From NCBI GenBank assembly GCA_040878345.1, contig JBBDML010000022.1, positions 1 to 64,000 of the forward strand: 64,000 nucleotides of DNA, given 5' to 3'. Of the stretch, positions 17,155 through 25,297 are shown one piece after another. A program made the position numbers and the translations under genes. Every line of letters begins with the position of its first letter. Positions within the stretch are counted from its first letter, which is position 1. The notes under the pieces are model-generated. The model was not told the DNA's origin. It worked only from the letters and a program-made list of their open reading frames with translations, and did not search any database. Origin of the DNA: ZC4RG35 sp040878345 (GTDB lineage: Bacteria > Actinomycetota > Acidimicrobiia > Spongiisociales > ZC4RG35).

Positions 17155-17871
17155 TCAGTGGACCACCGTGCCGAACCGATCACCACGAACTGCCCGCACG
17201 ATGTTGCCCGGTTCGGTCATGTCGAAGACGTGAATCGGAACCTGGTGCTCTTTGCACATGGTAACGGCGGTGGTGTCCATGACCCGGAGTTCCCCGGCGA
17301 TGAAGTCCATGTAGGAGAGCTCATCGAGCTTCCGGGCATCGCTGTTGGTGGCTGGGTCGCTGTCATAGATCCCGTCGACCTTGGAGGCCTTGAGCAGGAC
17401 ATCGGCGTCGATCTCTATGGCTCGGAGGGCGGCGGTGGTGTCGGTGGTGAAGAACGGGTTGCCGGTCCCGGCGGCGAAGATCACCACCCTTCCCTTCTCG
17501 AGGTGGCGGATGGCGCGCAGCCGGATGTAGGGCTCGGCGAGCTCCTGCATGGTGATGGCGCTCTGGACCCGTGTGGTGGCCCCTTGCTTCTCCAGGGCGT
17601 CCCTGAGGGCGAGGGCGTTGATCACCGTTGCCAGCATTCCCATGTAGTCGGCTGTGGCCGGGTCCATTCCTTTGGCTGCTTGTGAGACACCCCTGAAGAT
17701 GTTGCCTCCCCCGACCACGATGGCGACCTCGACGCCTTCCTCCTTGGCCTCGGTGATCTCCTCCGCGACCCGCTGGACGGTGACCGGGTCGATCCCATAG
17801 CCGAGGCCAGGATCGGCGAAAGCCTCCCCCGAGAGCTTGAGCAGGACCCGTCGATGCGGTTTCTCAGTCAA
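17155..17871 (-). CDS. pyrH: UMP kinase PyrH
   Basis: Phosphorylates UMP to UDP; amino-acid-kinase fold, usually hexameric and regulated by GTP/UTP. 238 residues: HRRVLLKLSGEAFADPGLGYGID, VAIVVGGGNIFRG, ADYMGMLATVINALALRDALE, FAAGTGNPFFTTDTTAALRAIE and LKASKVDGIYDSDP. The start is TTG at 17869-17871, supported by GGAGGG 4-5 nt upstream; longer in-frame readings run into tsf and are rejected. Confidence 0.95.
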   Translation of the reverse strand: MTEKPHRRVLLKLSGEAFADPGLGYGIDPVTVQRVAEEITEAKEEGVEVAIVVGGGNIFRGVSQAAKGMDPATADYMGMLATVINALALRDALEKQGATTRVQSAITMQELAEPYIRLRAIRHLEKGRVVIFAAGTGNPFFTTDTTAALRAIEIDADVLLKASKVDGIYDSDPATNSDARKLDELSYMDFIAGELRVMDTTAVTMCKEHQVPIHVFDMTEPGNIVRAVRGDRFGTVVH

Positions 17872-17881
17872 AGTCCCTCCT

Positions 17882-18493
17882 CTAGGACCCAACGGCGACC
17901 CGGGACACCCGGCGCACCGAGATGTTCTCCCCCATCTTGGACGCCAAGGCGGCGACCATGTCGGCCACCGACCCGTCGAACCTCTCCGGATTGACGAATT
18001 TCTGCTCGTAGAGCACGTTCTCGGCAAACCAGGACTCGACCTTGCCGTTGAGGATCCGCTCCGCCACCTCAGCCGGCTTTCCCTCGGCGTGGGCCTGCCG
18101 GGCGATCATCTCGCGCTCCTTGGCGAGGGCGTCGGGATCGACCTCATCACGATTGATCCAGGTGGGGTTGGCCCAGCTCACGTGGAGTGCGATGTCGTTG
18201 GCAGTGGATATGAACTCGTCACTCTTGGCGACGAAGTCGGTCTCACATGCCAGCTCGACCAGCACCCCGAGCACCGGGCGTCCGTTCTGGAAGTGGATGT
18301 AGCTGCCGATCACCCCATCTTTGGCCTCGCGGTCGGCCCGCTTCGTCATCTTGGCCTGGCCCCGCTCCCGAAGCAGGTCGAAGGCCTTCTCCAGATCTCC
18401 ATCAGCGTCGGATAGAGCCTTCTTGGCGTCCATCATCCCGACCCCGGCGTCATGGCGGAGCTTCTGGACATCCTTGGCGCTGATCTCGACCAT
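17882..18493 (-). CDS. tsf: Elongation factor Ts, short form
   Basis: Guanine-nucleotide exchange factor for EF-Tu. 203 residues, close to the short Thermus/cyanobacterial type and shorter than the roughly 270-residue form of many actinobacteria. UBA-like N-terminus KDVQKLRHDAGVGMMDAKKALSDADGDLEKAFDLLRERG, then the core ELACETDFVAKSDEF, and a single C-terminal subdomain. The ATG shares one base with the rpsB stop (TGATG). Confidence 0.95.
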   Translation of the reverse strand: MVEISAKDVQKLRHDAGVGMMDAKKALSDADGDLEKAFDLLRERGQAKMTKRADREAKDGVIGSYIHFQNGRPVLGVLVELACETDFVAKSDEFISTANDIALHVSWANPTWINRDEVDPDALAKEREMIARQAHAEGKPAEVAERILNGKVESWFAENVLYEQKFVNPERFDGSVADMVAALASKMGENISVRRVSRVAVGS

Positions 18494-19218
18494 CAGGGCT
18501 CCGGCTCTTCGGCTTTCGCGGGGTTCTTCTTGGAGGCGATCTCTTTGCCCTCGAGTATGCCGTCGGCGATGGCGTTGGCGATGAGGTCTGCGGCCCGGAT
18601 GGCGTCGTCGTTGCCGGGGATCACGTAGTCGATGGCATCGGGATCCGAGTTGGAGTCGACCAGGGCGATTATCGGTATGCCGAGTCTCTCCGCCTCCTTG
18701 ATGGCGGTGGCCTCGGTGTTGACATCGACGACGAAGATGGCGTCGGGGAGCTTCTGCATGTCCACCATCCCGCCCAGGTTGCCCTCCAGTTTGGAGAGCT
18801 CGCGACGCAGTTGAAGACGCTCCTTCTTGGGCAGTCCGTTCATCTCTCCCGTGTCCTCGAGGCGACGCAGCTCGCGCATGTAGAACACTCGCTTCTGGAT
18901 GGTGCGGAAGTTGGTCAGCATTCCCCCGAGCCAGCGGAAGTTGACAAAGGGCTGCCCGGCCCGCTGAGCGGCGGCGGCCACCGCGGTCTGAGCCTGCTTC
19001 TTGGTCCCGACGAATAGGACCGAGCCGCCGTCGGCGGCCAGGTCGCGTGCGAAGGCCTGGGCTTCGGCGACCTGGGTCACGGTCTGACGTAGGTCGAGGA
19101 TGTGTATCCCGTTGCGCTCTCCGTAGATGAAGGGGCGCATCTTGGGGTTCCAGCGCCTGGTCTGGTGCCCGAAGTGGACACCGGCCTCCAGGAGCTGCTT
19201 CATTGTGACTTCAGCCAC
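18493..19218 (-). CDS. rpsB: 30S ribosomal protein S2
   Basis: 241 residues: MKQLLEAGVHFGHQTRRWNPKMRPFIYGERNGIHILDL, VLFVGTKKQAQ, FVNFRWLGGMLTNFRTI and IALVDSNSDPDAIDYVIPGNDDAIRA are all family hallmarks. The C-terminus (KKNPAKAEEPEP) is short compared with actinobacterial S2 proteins that carry long tails. Start GTG at 19216-19218 with AAAGGA 6 nt upstream. First gene of the rpsB-tsf-pyrH-frr-cdsA-dxr unit. Confidence 0.97.
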   Translation of the reverse strand: MAEVTMKQLLEAGVHFGHQTRRWNPKMRPFIYGERNGIHILDLRQTVTQVAEAQAFARDLAADGGSVLFVGTKKQAQTAVAAAAQRAGQPFVNFRWLGGMLTNFRTIQKRVFYMRELRRLEDTGEMNGLPKKERLQLRRELSKLEGNLGGMVDMQKLPDAIFVVDVNTEATAIKEAERLGIPIIALVDSNSDPDAIDYVIPGNDDAIRAADLIANAIADGILEGKEIASKKNPAKAEEPEP

Positions 19219-19337
19219 AATCGGTCCTTTCTGGTTTGATTCCTCCGTCCGCCGGGCCTGGCCCCACTCCGTTAAGGGTGTCCCTCATTCGAGACGCGCT
19301 CGACCAGCGAGGGATTGCGGACGTGCGTGATGCCCGG

Positions 19338-19367
19338 ATTCTACGCGGGCGGGGGATGCTTAGGTAA
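19338..19367 (-). promoter_or_regulatory. Candidate rpsB promoter
   Basis: On the minus strand TAGAAT (-10, 19338-19343) and TTACCT (-35-like, 19362-19367) are 18 nt apart, giving a leader of about 110 nt before rpsB. The -35 match is weak. The rpsB leader may be a site of S2 autoregulation as in other bacteria, but I see no certain known motif. Confidence 0.35.
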
Positions 19368-19384
19368 TCGCCGCTCTGGCGCCA

Positions 19385-19429
19385 TGCATTTGCATACGGG
19401 TGCGGTCAGCGCGACCCCGTGCAAATGCA
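19385..19429 (-). terminator. Stem-loop between whiG and rpsB, possible terminator
   Basis: TGCATTTGCA-TA-CGGG (19385-19400) pairs with CCCGTGCAAATGCA (19416-19429): 14 pairs with a 2-base bulge and a 15-nt loop, starting 12 nt after the whiG stop. No U-run follows on the minus strand, so it would be a U-less terminator or an mRNA end-stabilising structure. The symmetric ATGCAAAT-type core could also bind a protein. Confidence 0.45.
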
Positions 19430-19440
19430 CGGAGTCTCAC

Positions 19441-20220
19441 TCAACCCCAGGCGGGGTCACCGAGGCGGTTGCGCAGAGACATCATGGTCTTGGCGTGGAT
19501 CTGGCAGACCCTCGACTCGGTGACACCGAGCACGTTCCCTATCTCGGCCAGTGTCATCCCCTCGTAGTAGTACAGCGTCACCACCAGCCTCTCCCGGTTG
19601 GGGAGACGGTTTATGGCGTCGACCAGCCCCTGCCTGGTCTCCTCTGCCTGGAACGCCATCTCGGGGGACATCCCACCGGGGTCGGCGATCATCTCGCCCA
19701 TCGAGGTGTGGGAGTCGTTGGAGACCAGCTCGTCGAGGGCGGCCATCCCGGAGCGCCCGATCTCGGCGAGAGCGTCGCGGAGCTCTTCGATCTCCATCTC
19801 GACATGGGTCGCCAGTTCCTCCTCCGAGGGTGCTCTCTGCAATTTGTGCTCCAGCTCGGCGATCCCGGTCTCGATCCTCCTCGCCCTCGACCGGACCGAC
19901 CGGGGCACCCAATCGAGCGCCCTCAGCTCGTCGAGGATGGCGCCTTTGATCCGGTTGATGGCATAGGTCTCGAACTTGAACCCGCGATCGGGCTCGAACT
20001 TGTCGATGGCGTCGATCAGACCGAACAACCCGTAGCTGGCGAGGTCGTTCTGATCTACAGACCGCGGCAGCCCGGCGCCCACCCGTCCGGCGACGTACTT
20101 GACCAATGGCGAGTAGTGGAGGATGAGCCGGTCACGGATGCCAGGATCGCCAGCTGCCTTGAAAAGCTCCCACAGAGCCTCGACCTGCGTCTTCTCAGGC
20201 TCTTGGGTGGCTTCTCTCAT
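19441..20220 (-). CDS. whiG: WhiG/FliA-family RNA polymerase sigma factor
   Basis: Group 3 sigma factor of the sigma-28 class. 259 residues. Region 2 is YVAGRVGAGLPRSVDQNDLASYGLFGLIDAIDKFEPDRGFKFETYAINRIKGAILDELRALDWVPRSVR in part, the diagnostic FliA/WhiG signature; region 4 is LPNRERLVVTLYYYEGMTLAEIGNVLGVTESRVCQIHAKTM. In Streptomyces WhiG starts the spore programme and is held by an anti-sigma; in other actinobacteria it can control motility or other programmes. No flagellar gene is in this window. The ORF start overlaps xerC by 26 nt, so it is co-transcribed with xerC. Confidence 0.93.
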   Translation of the reverse strand: MREATQEPEKTQVEALWELFKAAGDPGIRDRLILHYSPLVKYVAGRVGAGLPRSVDQNDLASYGLFGLIDAIDKFEPDRGFKFETYAINRIKGAILDELRALDWVPRSVRSRARRIETGIAELEHKLQRAPSEEELATHVEMEIEELRDALAEIGRSGMAALDELVSNDSHTSMGEMIADPGGMSPEMAFQAEETRQGLVDAINRLPNRERLVVTLYYYEGMTLAEIGNVLGVTESRVCQIHAKTMMSLRNRLGDPAWG

Positions 20221-21082
20221 AGGTGTCCCTCAGATGGCGTCGGGTGACCGCAGTGTAGATCTGGGTCGTCGCCAGATCGGTGTGTCCCAGCAGATCCTGG
20301 ACGGTGCGCAGGTCGGCACCTCCTTCGAGGAGGTGGGTGGCGAAGCTGTGGCGCAGGGCATGGGGGAAGGTGGCGAGTTGCGTCGCCACCACCCTCCGGG
20401 CCCCACGGCTGTCGAGTCGGCCACCTCTCACCCCCACCCAAAGGGCAGTCCCGGCCCGTTCGGTGGCCAGATGGGGCCGGCCCAGCCGAAGGTATCGATC
20501 GAGTGCGGTCTGAGCCGGGCGGCCTAGCGGGACCACCCGGGTCTTGCGGCCCTTGCCGACCACGGTGATGGTGTCGGCGCCGAGGTCGCTGATCGTTAGA
20601 GACACCAGCTCGGAGACGCGGAGACCGCTGGCGTAGAGGGTCTCGATCAGGGCTCGGTCGCGGAGACCGGCCGGGCTCGAGGTGTCGATGGCTTCGATGG
20701 CCTGGGCCAGGGCACGTGCGGAAAGGGCATGGGGCAGGGTCCGATCCAGCTTGGGCCGTTTCAACCCGTCGAGCGGGTTCGATTCCAATGACCCCCTCCT
20801 CACCCCATCGGCGTAGAACGCTCTCACCGAGGAGGCCTTGCGGGTCATCGACCTACGGGTGTAGCCCCTGGTGTCCAGAAAGGCGAGGTATCGCCGCGAC
20901 ACCAGACGATCCACGTCGTCGATGGCCCGGATCCCGGTGCGGTGGCAGTAGTCGAAGAACTGGGCCAGATCCCGTCTGTAGGCATCCAGGGTGTTGGCCG
21001 ACAGCCGTCTTTGATGGTCGAGACGCCCCAGGTATGCCCCGACCTCGGGACGGGCCCATTCGGGGATCTCGGGGATGCTCAC
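20195..21082 (-). CDS. xerC: Tyrosine recombinase XerC/XerD type
   Basis: Site-specific recombinase that resolves chromosome dimers at dif. 295 residues, the usual Xer length. The SAM-like N-terminal core-binding domain is LGRLDHQRRLSANTLDAYRRDLAQFFDYC. Catalytic parts: ETLYASGLRVSELVSL (first Arg), LRHSFATHLLEGGADLRTVQDLLGHTDLATTQIYTAVT (His, Arg region, His and Tyr). Beside dprA and whiG this is the usual actinobacterial xerC position. Start GTG at 21080-21082, with TAGCAT 7 nt upstream; a TTG two codons up is less likely. Confidence 0.92.
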   Translation of the reverse strand: MSIPEIPEWARPEVGAYLGRLDHQRRLSANTLDAYRRDLAQFFDYCHRTGIRAIDDVDRLVSRRYLAFLDTRGYTRRSMTRKASSVRAFYADGVRRGSLESNPLDGLKRPKLDRTLPHALSARALAQAIEAIDTSSPAGLRDRALIETLYASGLRVSELVSLTISDLGADTITVVGKGRKTRVVPLGRPAQTALDRYLRLGRPHLATERAGTALWVGVRGGRLDSRGARRVVATQLATFPHALRHSFATHLLEGGADLRTVQDLLGHTDLATTQIYTAVTRRHLRDTYERSHPRA

Positions 21083-21089
21083 CAAGTCG

Positions 21090-21095
21090 ATGCTA
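21090..21095 (-). promoter_or_regulatory. Predicted leaderless promoter -10 (TAGCAT) for xerC-whiG
   Basis: TAGCAT on the minus strand, 7 nt before the xerC GTG, in the 42-nt gap after dprA. There is no Shine-Dalgarno. It would give xerC and the coupled whiG a promoter separate from comM-dprA. Confidence 0.45.
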
Positions 21096-21124
21096 TTGCC
21101 GGGCGATCGATCTGCCGTGGAGCC

Positions 21125-21943
21125 TCAACCGGGGACCACCAGGTCGCCATCCCTTCGCGCCGAGCCATCCAGCTCCATCCTGGCCAGCTTGACGAGGGCC
21201 TCGGAGATGGTGACACCCCACAGGGCTGGGAGTTGGTCGACTGTCACCCCGCCGGAAGGCAATGAGCTCGACTCACCCCCGTCGATCGGCCGCGCCGGCC
21301 CCAACACCAGCTCCAACTCCTCGATCATGTCGCGGGGGCCGAGCACCGGGTGGGCACCATCTTTGATGAGGCGGTTGCAGCCCACCGATGCCGGCCGGTC
21401 GACGTCACCCGGTACCACGAACACCGGTCGGCCGATCTCGGCGGCGAGCCGGGCGGTTATCAGCGCGCCCCCGGTCTCGGCTGCCTCCACCACCACCACG
21501 GCCCCCGACATGGCCGCGATGAGCCGGTTCCGCGCCGGGAATCGCCAGCGATCGGGGGGTGTCCCCGGCGGATACTCGGACACGATGGCCCCTCCACTGG
21601 CGATGATCCGGTCGTACAACAGGCGGTTCTCGGCGGGATAGCAGACGTCCGCCCCCGACCCGAGAACCGCGACCGCCATGCCACCCGCAACTAGGCAGCC
21701 CCGGTGCGACGCGGCGTCGATCCCTCGGGCCAGCCCGCTCACTGTCACCCAACCGGCCCTGGCGAGGACGACACCAAACGACTCGGCCAGACCAAGGCCG
21801 TAAGCGGTGCACCGTCTGGTTCCAACCACCGCCACCGACGGCCCTGGTGGGAAGTCTCCGATGACATGGATCGGGGGCGACTCCTCCAGGTCGCACAAGC
21901 CCTGCGGGTAGCCAGGATCGCCCGGAGAAAGGGTCTCGATCAC
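21125..21943 (-). CDS. dprA: DNA-processing protein DprA, short form
   Basis: Rossmann-like protein that loads RecA on incoming single-stranded DNA in transformation. 272 residues. Core motifs: VAVVGTRRCTAYG, SGLARGIDAASHRGCL, LGSGADVCYPAENRLLYD, SEYPPGTPPDRWRFPARNRLIAAMS and GGALITARLA. The C-terminal winged-helix part (VDQLPALWGVTISEALVKLARMELDG) is present. It lacks the N-terminal SAM/helix-hairpin-helix domain of longer DprAs. The start is GTG at 21941-21943 in a GTGA overlap with comM. Longer in-frame reading inside comM is rejected. Confidence 0.92.
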   Translation of the reverse strand: MIETLSPGDPGYPQGLCDLEESPPIHVIGDFPPGPSVAVVGTRRCTAYGLGLAESFGVVLARAGWVTVSGLARGIDAASHRGCLVAGGMAVAVLGSGADVCYPAENRLLYDRIIASGGAIVSEYPPGTPPDRWRFPARNRLIAAMSGAVVVVEAAETGGALITARLAAEIGRPVFVVPGDVDRPASVGCNRLIKDGAHPVLGPRDMIEELELVLGPARPIDGGESSSLPSGGVTVDQLPALWGVTISEALVKLARMELDGSARRDGDLVVPG

Positions 21944-23373
21944 CAGTCGACCCTGAGTGCCATCGCCTCGGCCACGTGCTCCTCGGTGATCCGATCCGAG
22001 ACGGCGAGGTTGGCGATGGTCCGGGCGAGGCTCCGGAGCCGGGTGGCTCCCCGGGCGGTGACCAGGCCCGCCTCCAACGCCGCGACGATCATCCGGAGCG
22101 CCGTGGGGTCGACCACCCCCTCGACCTGGGAGCCGAACCCGAGCGCTTCGACCACTCGGGCCCGCACCCTTGCCGATGGCTCCCCGGTGAATGCGTCGAG
22201 GGTCATGGTCTCGACCCGGCCCACCTTGACCACCAGGTCGATCCGGTCCAAGAGCGGGCCCGACAGACGCTGGCGATATCGCGCCACCTGGGAGGGTCGA
22301 CACTCGCATGGCTTACGGCTGTCGCCCTGAAACCCACAGGGACACGGGTTGGTCGCGGCCACCAAGTGGAACATCGACGGGAACCGGAGGGTCATGCCCT
22401 TGCGGGCCACCGTGACGAATCCGTCCTCGAGGGGTTGACGGAGGGTGTCCAGGTTGCCACCCGGAAACTCGGCCAACTCATCGAGGAACAACACGCCACG
22501 ATGGGCCAGCGACACCTCTCCCGGGACGGGAATACCCGATCCGCCACCCACCAGGGCTGCTCTCGAGGCGGTGTGATGTGGCGACCGGAATGGTCGTTCC
22601 CTCACCAGGTCTCGTCGCAGACCGGCGGCACTATGGATCAAGGCAACCTCGACCGCCTCGTCCCCTGACAACGGGGGGAGAATTCCGGGAAGCCTCCTCG
22701 CCAGCATGGTCTTGCCACCACCGGGTGGCCCATGGAGCAGGAGATGGTGTCCCCCGGCTGCGGCGATCTCCAGGGCCCTCCTCGCCACCGGCTGTCCCTG
22801 CACGTCGGCCAGATCCGGGACCGGTGGTGTCATCGGATCAGCGTCGGCGGTCACTGCGGACCGCCTCGCGGTCCCCTCGCTGAGCAGTGACACCGCTTCG
22901 GCGAGGCTCGCTACCCCATAGACCGTCGAGCCGGGCACCACCGCCGCCCTGGAGGCCACCTCGCTGGCAACCAGACAGGGAATCTTGGTGCGGGCGGAGA
23001 GGACCGCCGCCCCCAGACTGGCCAACCCGGCTCGTACCGACCCGTCAAGGGCCAGCTCCCCAACCGCCACCGCCCGGGTAAGACCCGGCACCTCACCCGA
23101 GGCGGCCAGCACGCCGAGGGCGATGGGGAGATCGAAGTCGGTGCCGGCCTTGGGAAGATCGGCCGGCGCCAGGTTCACCGTGACCGTGCGATTGGGGAAC
23201 CTGATCCCACTTGATGCGATGGCGGCCCGGACCCGGTCCTTGGCCTCGCGCACTGCGGTGTCGGGGAGCCCGCTCAGCTTGAAGGCCTCGGTCTGACGGC
23301 CCACATGGACCTGGACTTCGACCGCCCGAGCCTCTCCCCCAACCAGTGCCACCGAAATGGTGGCGGCATACAT
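21940..23373 (-). CDS. comM: ComM/YifB-family Mg-chelatase-like AAA+ ATPase
   Basis: Hexameric helicase-like ATPase that promotes branch migration in natural transformation. 477 residues. N-terminal Lon-protease-like domain (1-170; FKLSGLPDTAVREAKDRVRAAIASSG), Walker A LLLHGPPGGGKTMLARRLPGILPPL, Walker B GVLFLDELAEF, then a Cys motif NPCPCGFQGDSRKPCECRPSQ and the C-terminal Mg-chelatase lid. Coupled to dprA downstream. The ATG is preceded by TACCTT at 7 nt. Its first bases are duplicated about 1 kb upstream (24405-24428). Confidence 0.94.
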   Translation of the reverse strand: MYAATISVALVGGEARAVEVQVHVGRQTEAFKLSGLPDTAVREAKDRVRAAIASSGIRFPNRTVTVNLAPADLPKAGTDFDLPIALGVLAASGEVPGLTRAVAVGELALDGSVRAGLASLGAAVLSARTKIPCLVASEVASRAAVVPGSTVYGVASLAEAVSLLSEGTARRSAVTADADPMTPPVPDLADVQGQPVARRALEIAAAGGHHLLLHGPPGGGKTMLARRLPGILPPLSGDEAVEVALIHSAAGLRRDLVRERPFRSPHHTASRAALVGGGSGIPVPGEVSLAHRGVLFLDELAEFPGGNLDTLRQPLEDGFVTVARKGMTLRFPSMFHLVAATNPCPCGFQGDSRKPCECRPSQVARYRQRLSGPLLDRIDLVVKVGRVETMTLDAFTGEPSARVRARVVEALGFGSQVEGVVDPTALRMIVAALEAGLVTARGATRLRSLARTIANLAVSDRITEEHVAEAMALRVDW

Positions 23374-23375
23374 GC
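23352..23375. repeat. 24-bp direct repeat, copy 1 (comM 5' end)
   Basis: The 24 bases covering the first codons of comM recur at 24405-24428 with 23 of 24 identical. The two copies are 1,053 bp apart and bracket the lone membrane-protein gene. This looks like the footprint of an insertion or a segmental duplication. Confidence 0.8.
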
Positions 23376-23380
23376 TTTGG

Positions 23381-23386
23381 AAGGTA
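23381..23386 (-). promoter_or_regulatory. Predicted leaderless promoter -10 (TACCTT) for comM-dprA
   Basis: TACCTT on the minus strand with 7 nt before the comM ATG and no Shine-Dalgarno. The second copy of the comM 5' end at 24405-24428 has no such hexamer. Confidence 0.45.
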
Positions 23387-23561
23387 CGGAGGCGGCGGGA
23401 AGGAATCCAGGGGTGTGACTGCCACGGCCGGGCTCAGCTTCCGCGAATCTGTGCTGGTTTCTGGGAGACAGACCCTCTCACTGGTGCCCGCCTGCAGCAC
23501 TTGGTCTTGACTTGGAAGCTATGTGCGTTTGTAGGACCGGGGTCGGTGAGACCTCTCCGCT

Positions 23562-24260
23562 CTAGGTTGCTGGCATCGCCGCCGACTTCTGCCACATCAG
23601 GAACCCCGTGTAGATGATCCACAATGTGAACAGGATCGATGCGATCGGGAATAGCACGAATGCCGAGAGCATCGATGGTCCGGCAAACCACTGCAGCACC
23701 CCGGCGACGACGCCTAGGACCCCGGCTAACCCCGCCACCCAGCCGAGCCAAGTCGGATAATCGTCGCTGGAGAGAATTGTCGCTGCGTAGAGCAGCGGCA
23801 GTGCTCCGAAGGAGATCACGATGAACCCGGTGAAGAGGGCAAAACTCAGCGAGATCATCGCTGAACCAACTGCAAAGGCGGTGTCTTTGGCCGCCCCAGA
23901 AGCACTCGACCAAGTCTCGGCTGCGTCAGCCACGGCGATCCCGTCAACAAACAGCACCACCAGCCCGATCGCCGTTGAGGCAACTGCCGCGCCCCAGGCG
24001 AGCCGAGCCCATTGCCGGCCACTCTCACTGGTGATGGAACGGCTGACACCGTACAGAGCAGCTAGCAGCAGCGCGAGCGCAACCGCGATAGCGAAATGGT
24101 CCCCGACCCAGATGTCTGACCCGGCGACCTCAGCCAACAACCCCTCCGTGCTGTCGAGAATGTCGGCGTCACGCGGGTGCAGGATGTTGGCCACCAGACC
24201 GATGACACCTCCGACGATGGCTGCTACCGCACCTATGCGGAGCGTCACCCGCTCACCCAT
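23562..24260 (-). CDS. Multi-pass membrane protein of unknown function
   Basis: 232 residues with about six to seven membrane segments: LRIGAVAAIVGGVIGLVANIL (then a conserved-looking HPRD), FAIAVALALLLAALYGV, AAVASTAIGLVVLFVDGIAV, SAMISLSFALFTGFIVISFGALPLLYA, WVAGLAGVLGVVAGVLQWFAG and FVLFPIASILFTLWIIYTGFLMWQ. It resembles unassigned actinobacterial membrane proteins of DUF4386 style, but I cannot name a family with confidence. A strong GGGAGGT precedes the ATG by 4 nt. Codons are less GC-rich than in the flanking genes, and it is bracketed by the 24-bp direct repeat, so recent acquisition is likely. Intergenic flanks (188 and 214 bp) hold nothing else I recognise. Confidence 0.8.
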   Translation of the reverse strand: MGERVTLRIGAVAAIVGGVIGLVANILHPRDADILDSTEGLLAEVAGSDIWVGDHFAIAVALALLLAALYGVSRSITSESGRQWARLAWGAAVASTAIGLVVLFVDGIAVADAAETWSSASGAAKDTAFAVGSAMISLSFALFTGFIVISFGALPLLYAATILSSDDYPTWLGWVAGLAGVLGVVAGVLQWFAGPSMLSAFVLFPIASILFTLWIIYTGFLMWQKSAAMPAT

Positions 24261-24404
24261 GATTACCTCCCTCTATCGGCGCGCCCACATGCGCTCCCTA
24301 ACTGGCCATGTCTCCAGCCGAAGGCTAGCAACCGGGCCGAGAGCGCGGGGCCGGCACATCTCGAGTGGTTTCTCGCCCGGATTGAGTCTCGAGGTTCGAC
24401 GTGG

Positions 24405-24428
24405 CCGAAGTGGTGGCGGCATACATGC
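24405..24428. repeat. 24-bp direct repeat, copy 2 (orphan comM 5' end)
   Basis: Repeats the comM start region (codons ATG TAT GCC GCC ACC onward on the minus strand) with one mismatch to 23352-23375. Reading on from this ATG gives no comM-like protein. It lies in the 214-bp gap between the membrane protein and the enoyl-CoA hydratase. Confidence 0.8.
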
Positions 24429-24474
24429 CACGAACATGTGACTCGGCGCCGCTCGCTACCAGGAGCTCGCGCCC

Positions 24475-25254
24475 TCAGCGGCCCTTCCATTCGGGTGATC
24501 GCTTCTCGAGGAAGGCCGCCACTCCCTCTTTGGCATCCTCGGTGCCGAGGGTGATGCTCTGGGACTGGCCCTCCCAGCTGATCGACTCGGCGAAGCTGGA
24601 CTCGAAGGCAGCGTCGAGGGCCTGCTTGGCGAACATCTGGGCGATGGGGGCCCCCTCGAGGAAGCCGTGGGCGATCTCCACCGCCCTTTCCAGGAGCCTG
24701 GCGTGATCGACCATCTCCATGGCGATCCCGATCCGGACCGCCTCTTCAGCCTCGACGATCCGTCCCGAGAGGGCGAGTTCCTTGGCCCGCTGCAATCCAA
24801 CAGCCCTGGGAAGCAGCCAGGTCCCGCCGAAGTCGAGGGTGAGGCCCCGTTTGACGAAGATCTCCGAGAACCGGGCGCGTTCCGTGGCCACCGTCACGTC
24901 ACACCCCAGGGCCAGGTTCATTCCGGCGCCCACCGCCACCCCGTCGACGGCAGCGATCGTGGGCTTGCTGAGGCGGTGAAGGGCGCTGGCGGCGGCTTCC
25001 ACCACCTTCATCCGGCGATGACGATCGGTGATCCCCTCGGATGTGGGGAAACGGTCCAGATCCAGGTCGGCGCCGGCACAGAACTCTCCTCCCGCACCGG
25101 TGACGATCAATACCCGCGCCTCCGACCTCTCGAAATCGGTGAATGCCTCCCTGAGACGTGGCCAGCCCTCGTAGGGGATGGCGTTCTTGCGCTCGGGTCG
25201 GTCGATGACGAGCAAACGGACCGCGTCGCGGTCCTCGACGTGGAGCCAGGTCAC
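24475..25254 (-). CDS. Enoyl-CoA hydratase/isomerase family protein
   Basis: Crotonase-fold enzyme, 259 residues. Oxyanion-hole motifs GGEFCAGADLDLDRF and AVDGVAVGAGMNLALGCDVTVA are clear. The active-site loop FSEIFVKRGLTLDFGGTWLLPRAVG keeps an Asp in place of one of the two hydratase glutamates, a pattern seen in PaaG-like isomerases and several fatty-acid or aromatic degradation hydratases. The exact substrate is not clear. Start GTG at 25252-25254, with TACATT 6 nt upstream. Transcribed divergently from the small-ORF pair. Confidence 0.9.
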   Translation of the reverse strand: MTWLHVEDRDAVRLLVIDRPERKNAIPYEGWPRLREAFTDFERSEARVLIVTGAGGEFCAGADLDLDRFPTSEGITDRHRRMKVVEAAASALHRLSKPTIAAVDGVAVGAGMNLALGCDVTVATERARFSEIFVKRGLTLDFGGTWLLPRAVGLQRAKELALSGRIVEAEEAVRIGIAMEMVDHARLLERAVEIAHGFLEGAPIAQMFAKQALDAAFESSFAESISWEGQSQSITLGTEDAKEGVAAFLEKRSPEWKGR

Positions 25255-25260
25255 GAGGTG

Positions 25261-25266
25261 AATGTA
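25261..25266 (-). promoter_or_regulatory. Predicted leaderless promoter -10 (TACATT) for the enoyl-CoA hydratase
   Basis: TACATT on the minus strand, 6 nt before the GTG start. It lies only 20 bp from the opposite-facing TACCGT of the small membrane protein, so the two promoters overlap. Confidence 0.45.
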
Positions 25267-25285
25267 GACACCCCGATGTGACGGT

Positions 25286-25291
25286 TACCGT
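25286..25291 (+). promoter_or_regulatory. Predicted leaderless promoter -10 (TACCGT) for the small-ORF pair
   Basis: TACCGT with 6 nt before the GTG at 25298. No Shine-Dalgarno is present, so a leaderless mRNA is expected. Confidence 0.45.
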
Positions 25292-25297
25292 CTCGGT

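Noticed and set aside
23352..24428. Insertion sequence or transposon
   Set aside because: No transposase and no terminal inverted repeats; only the 24-bp direct duplication around one membrane gene.
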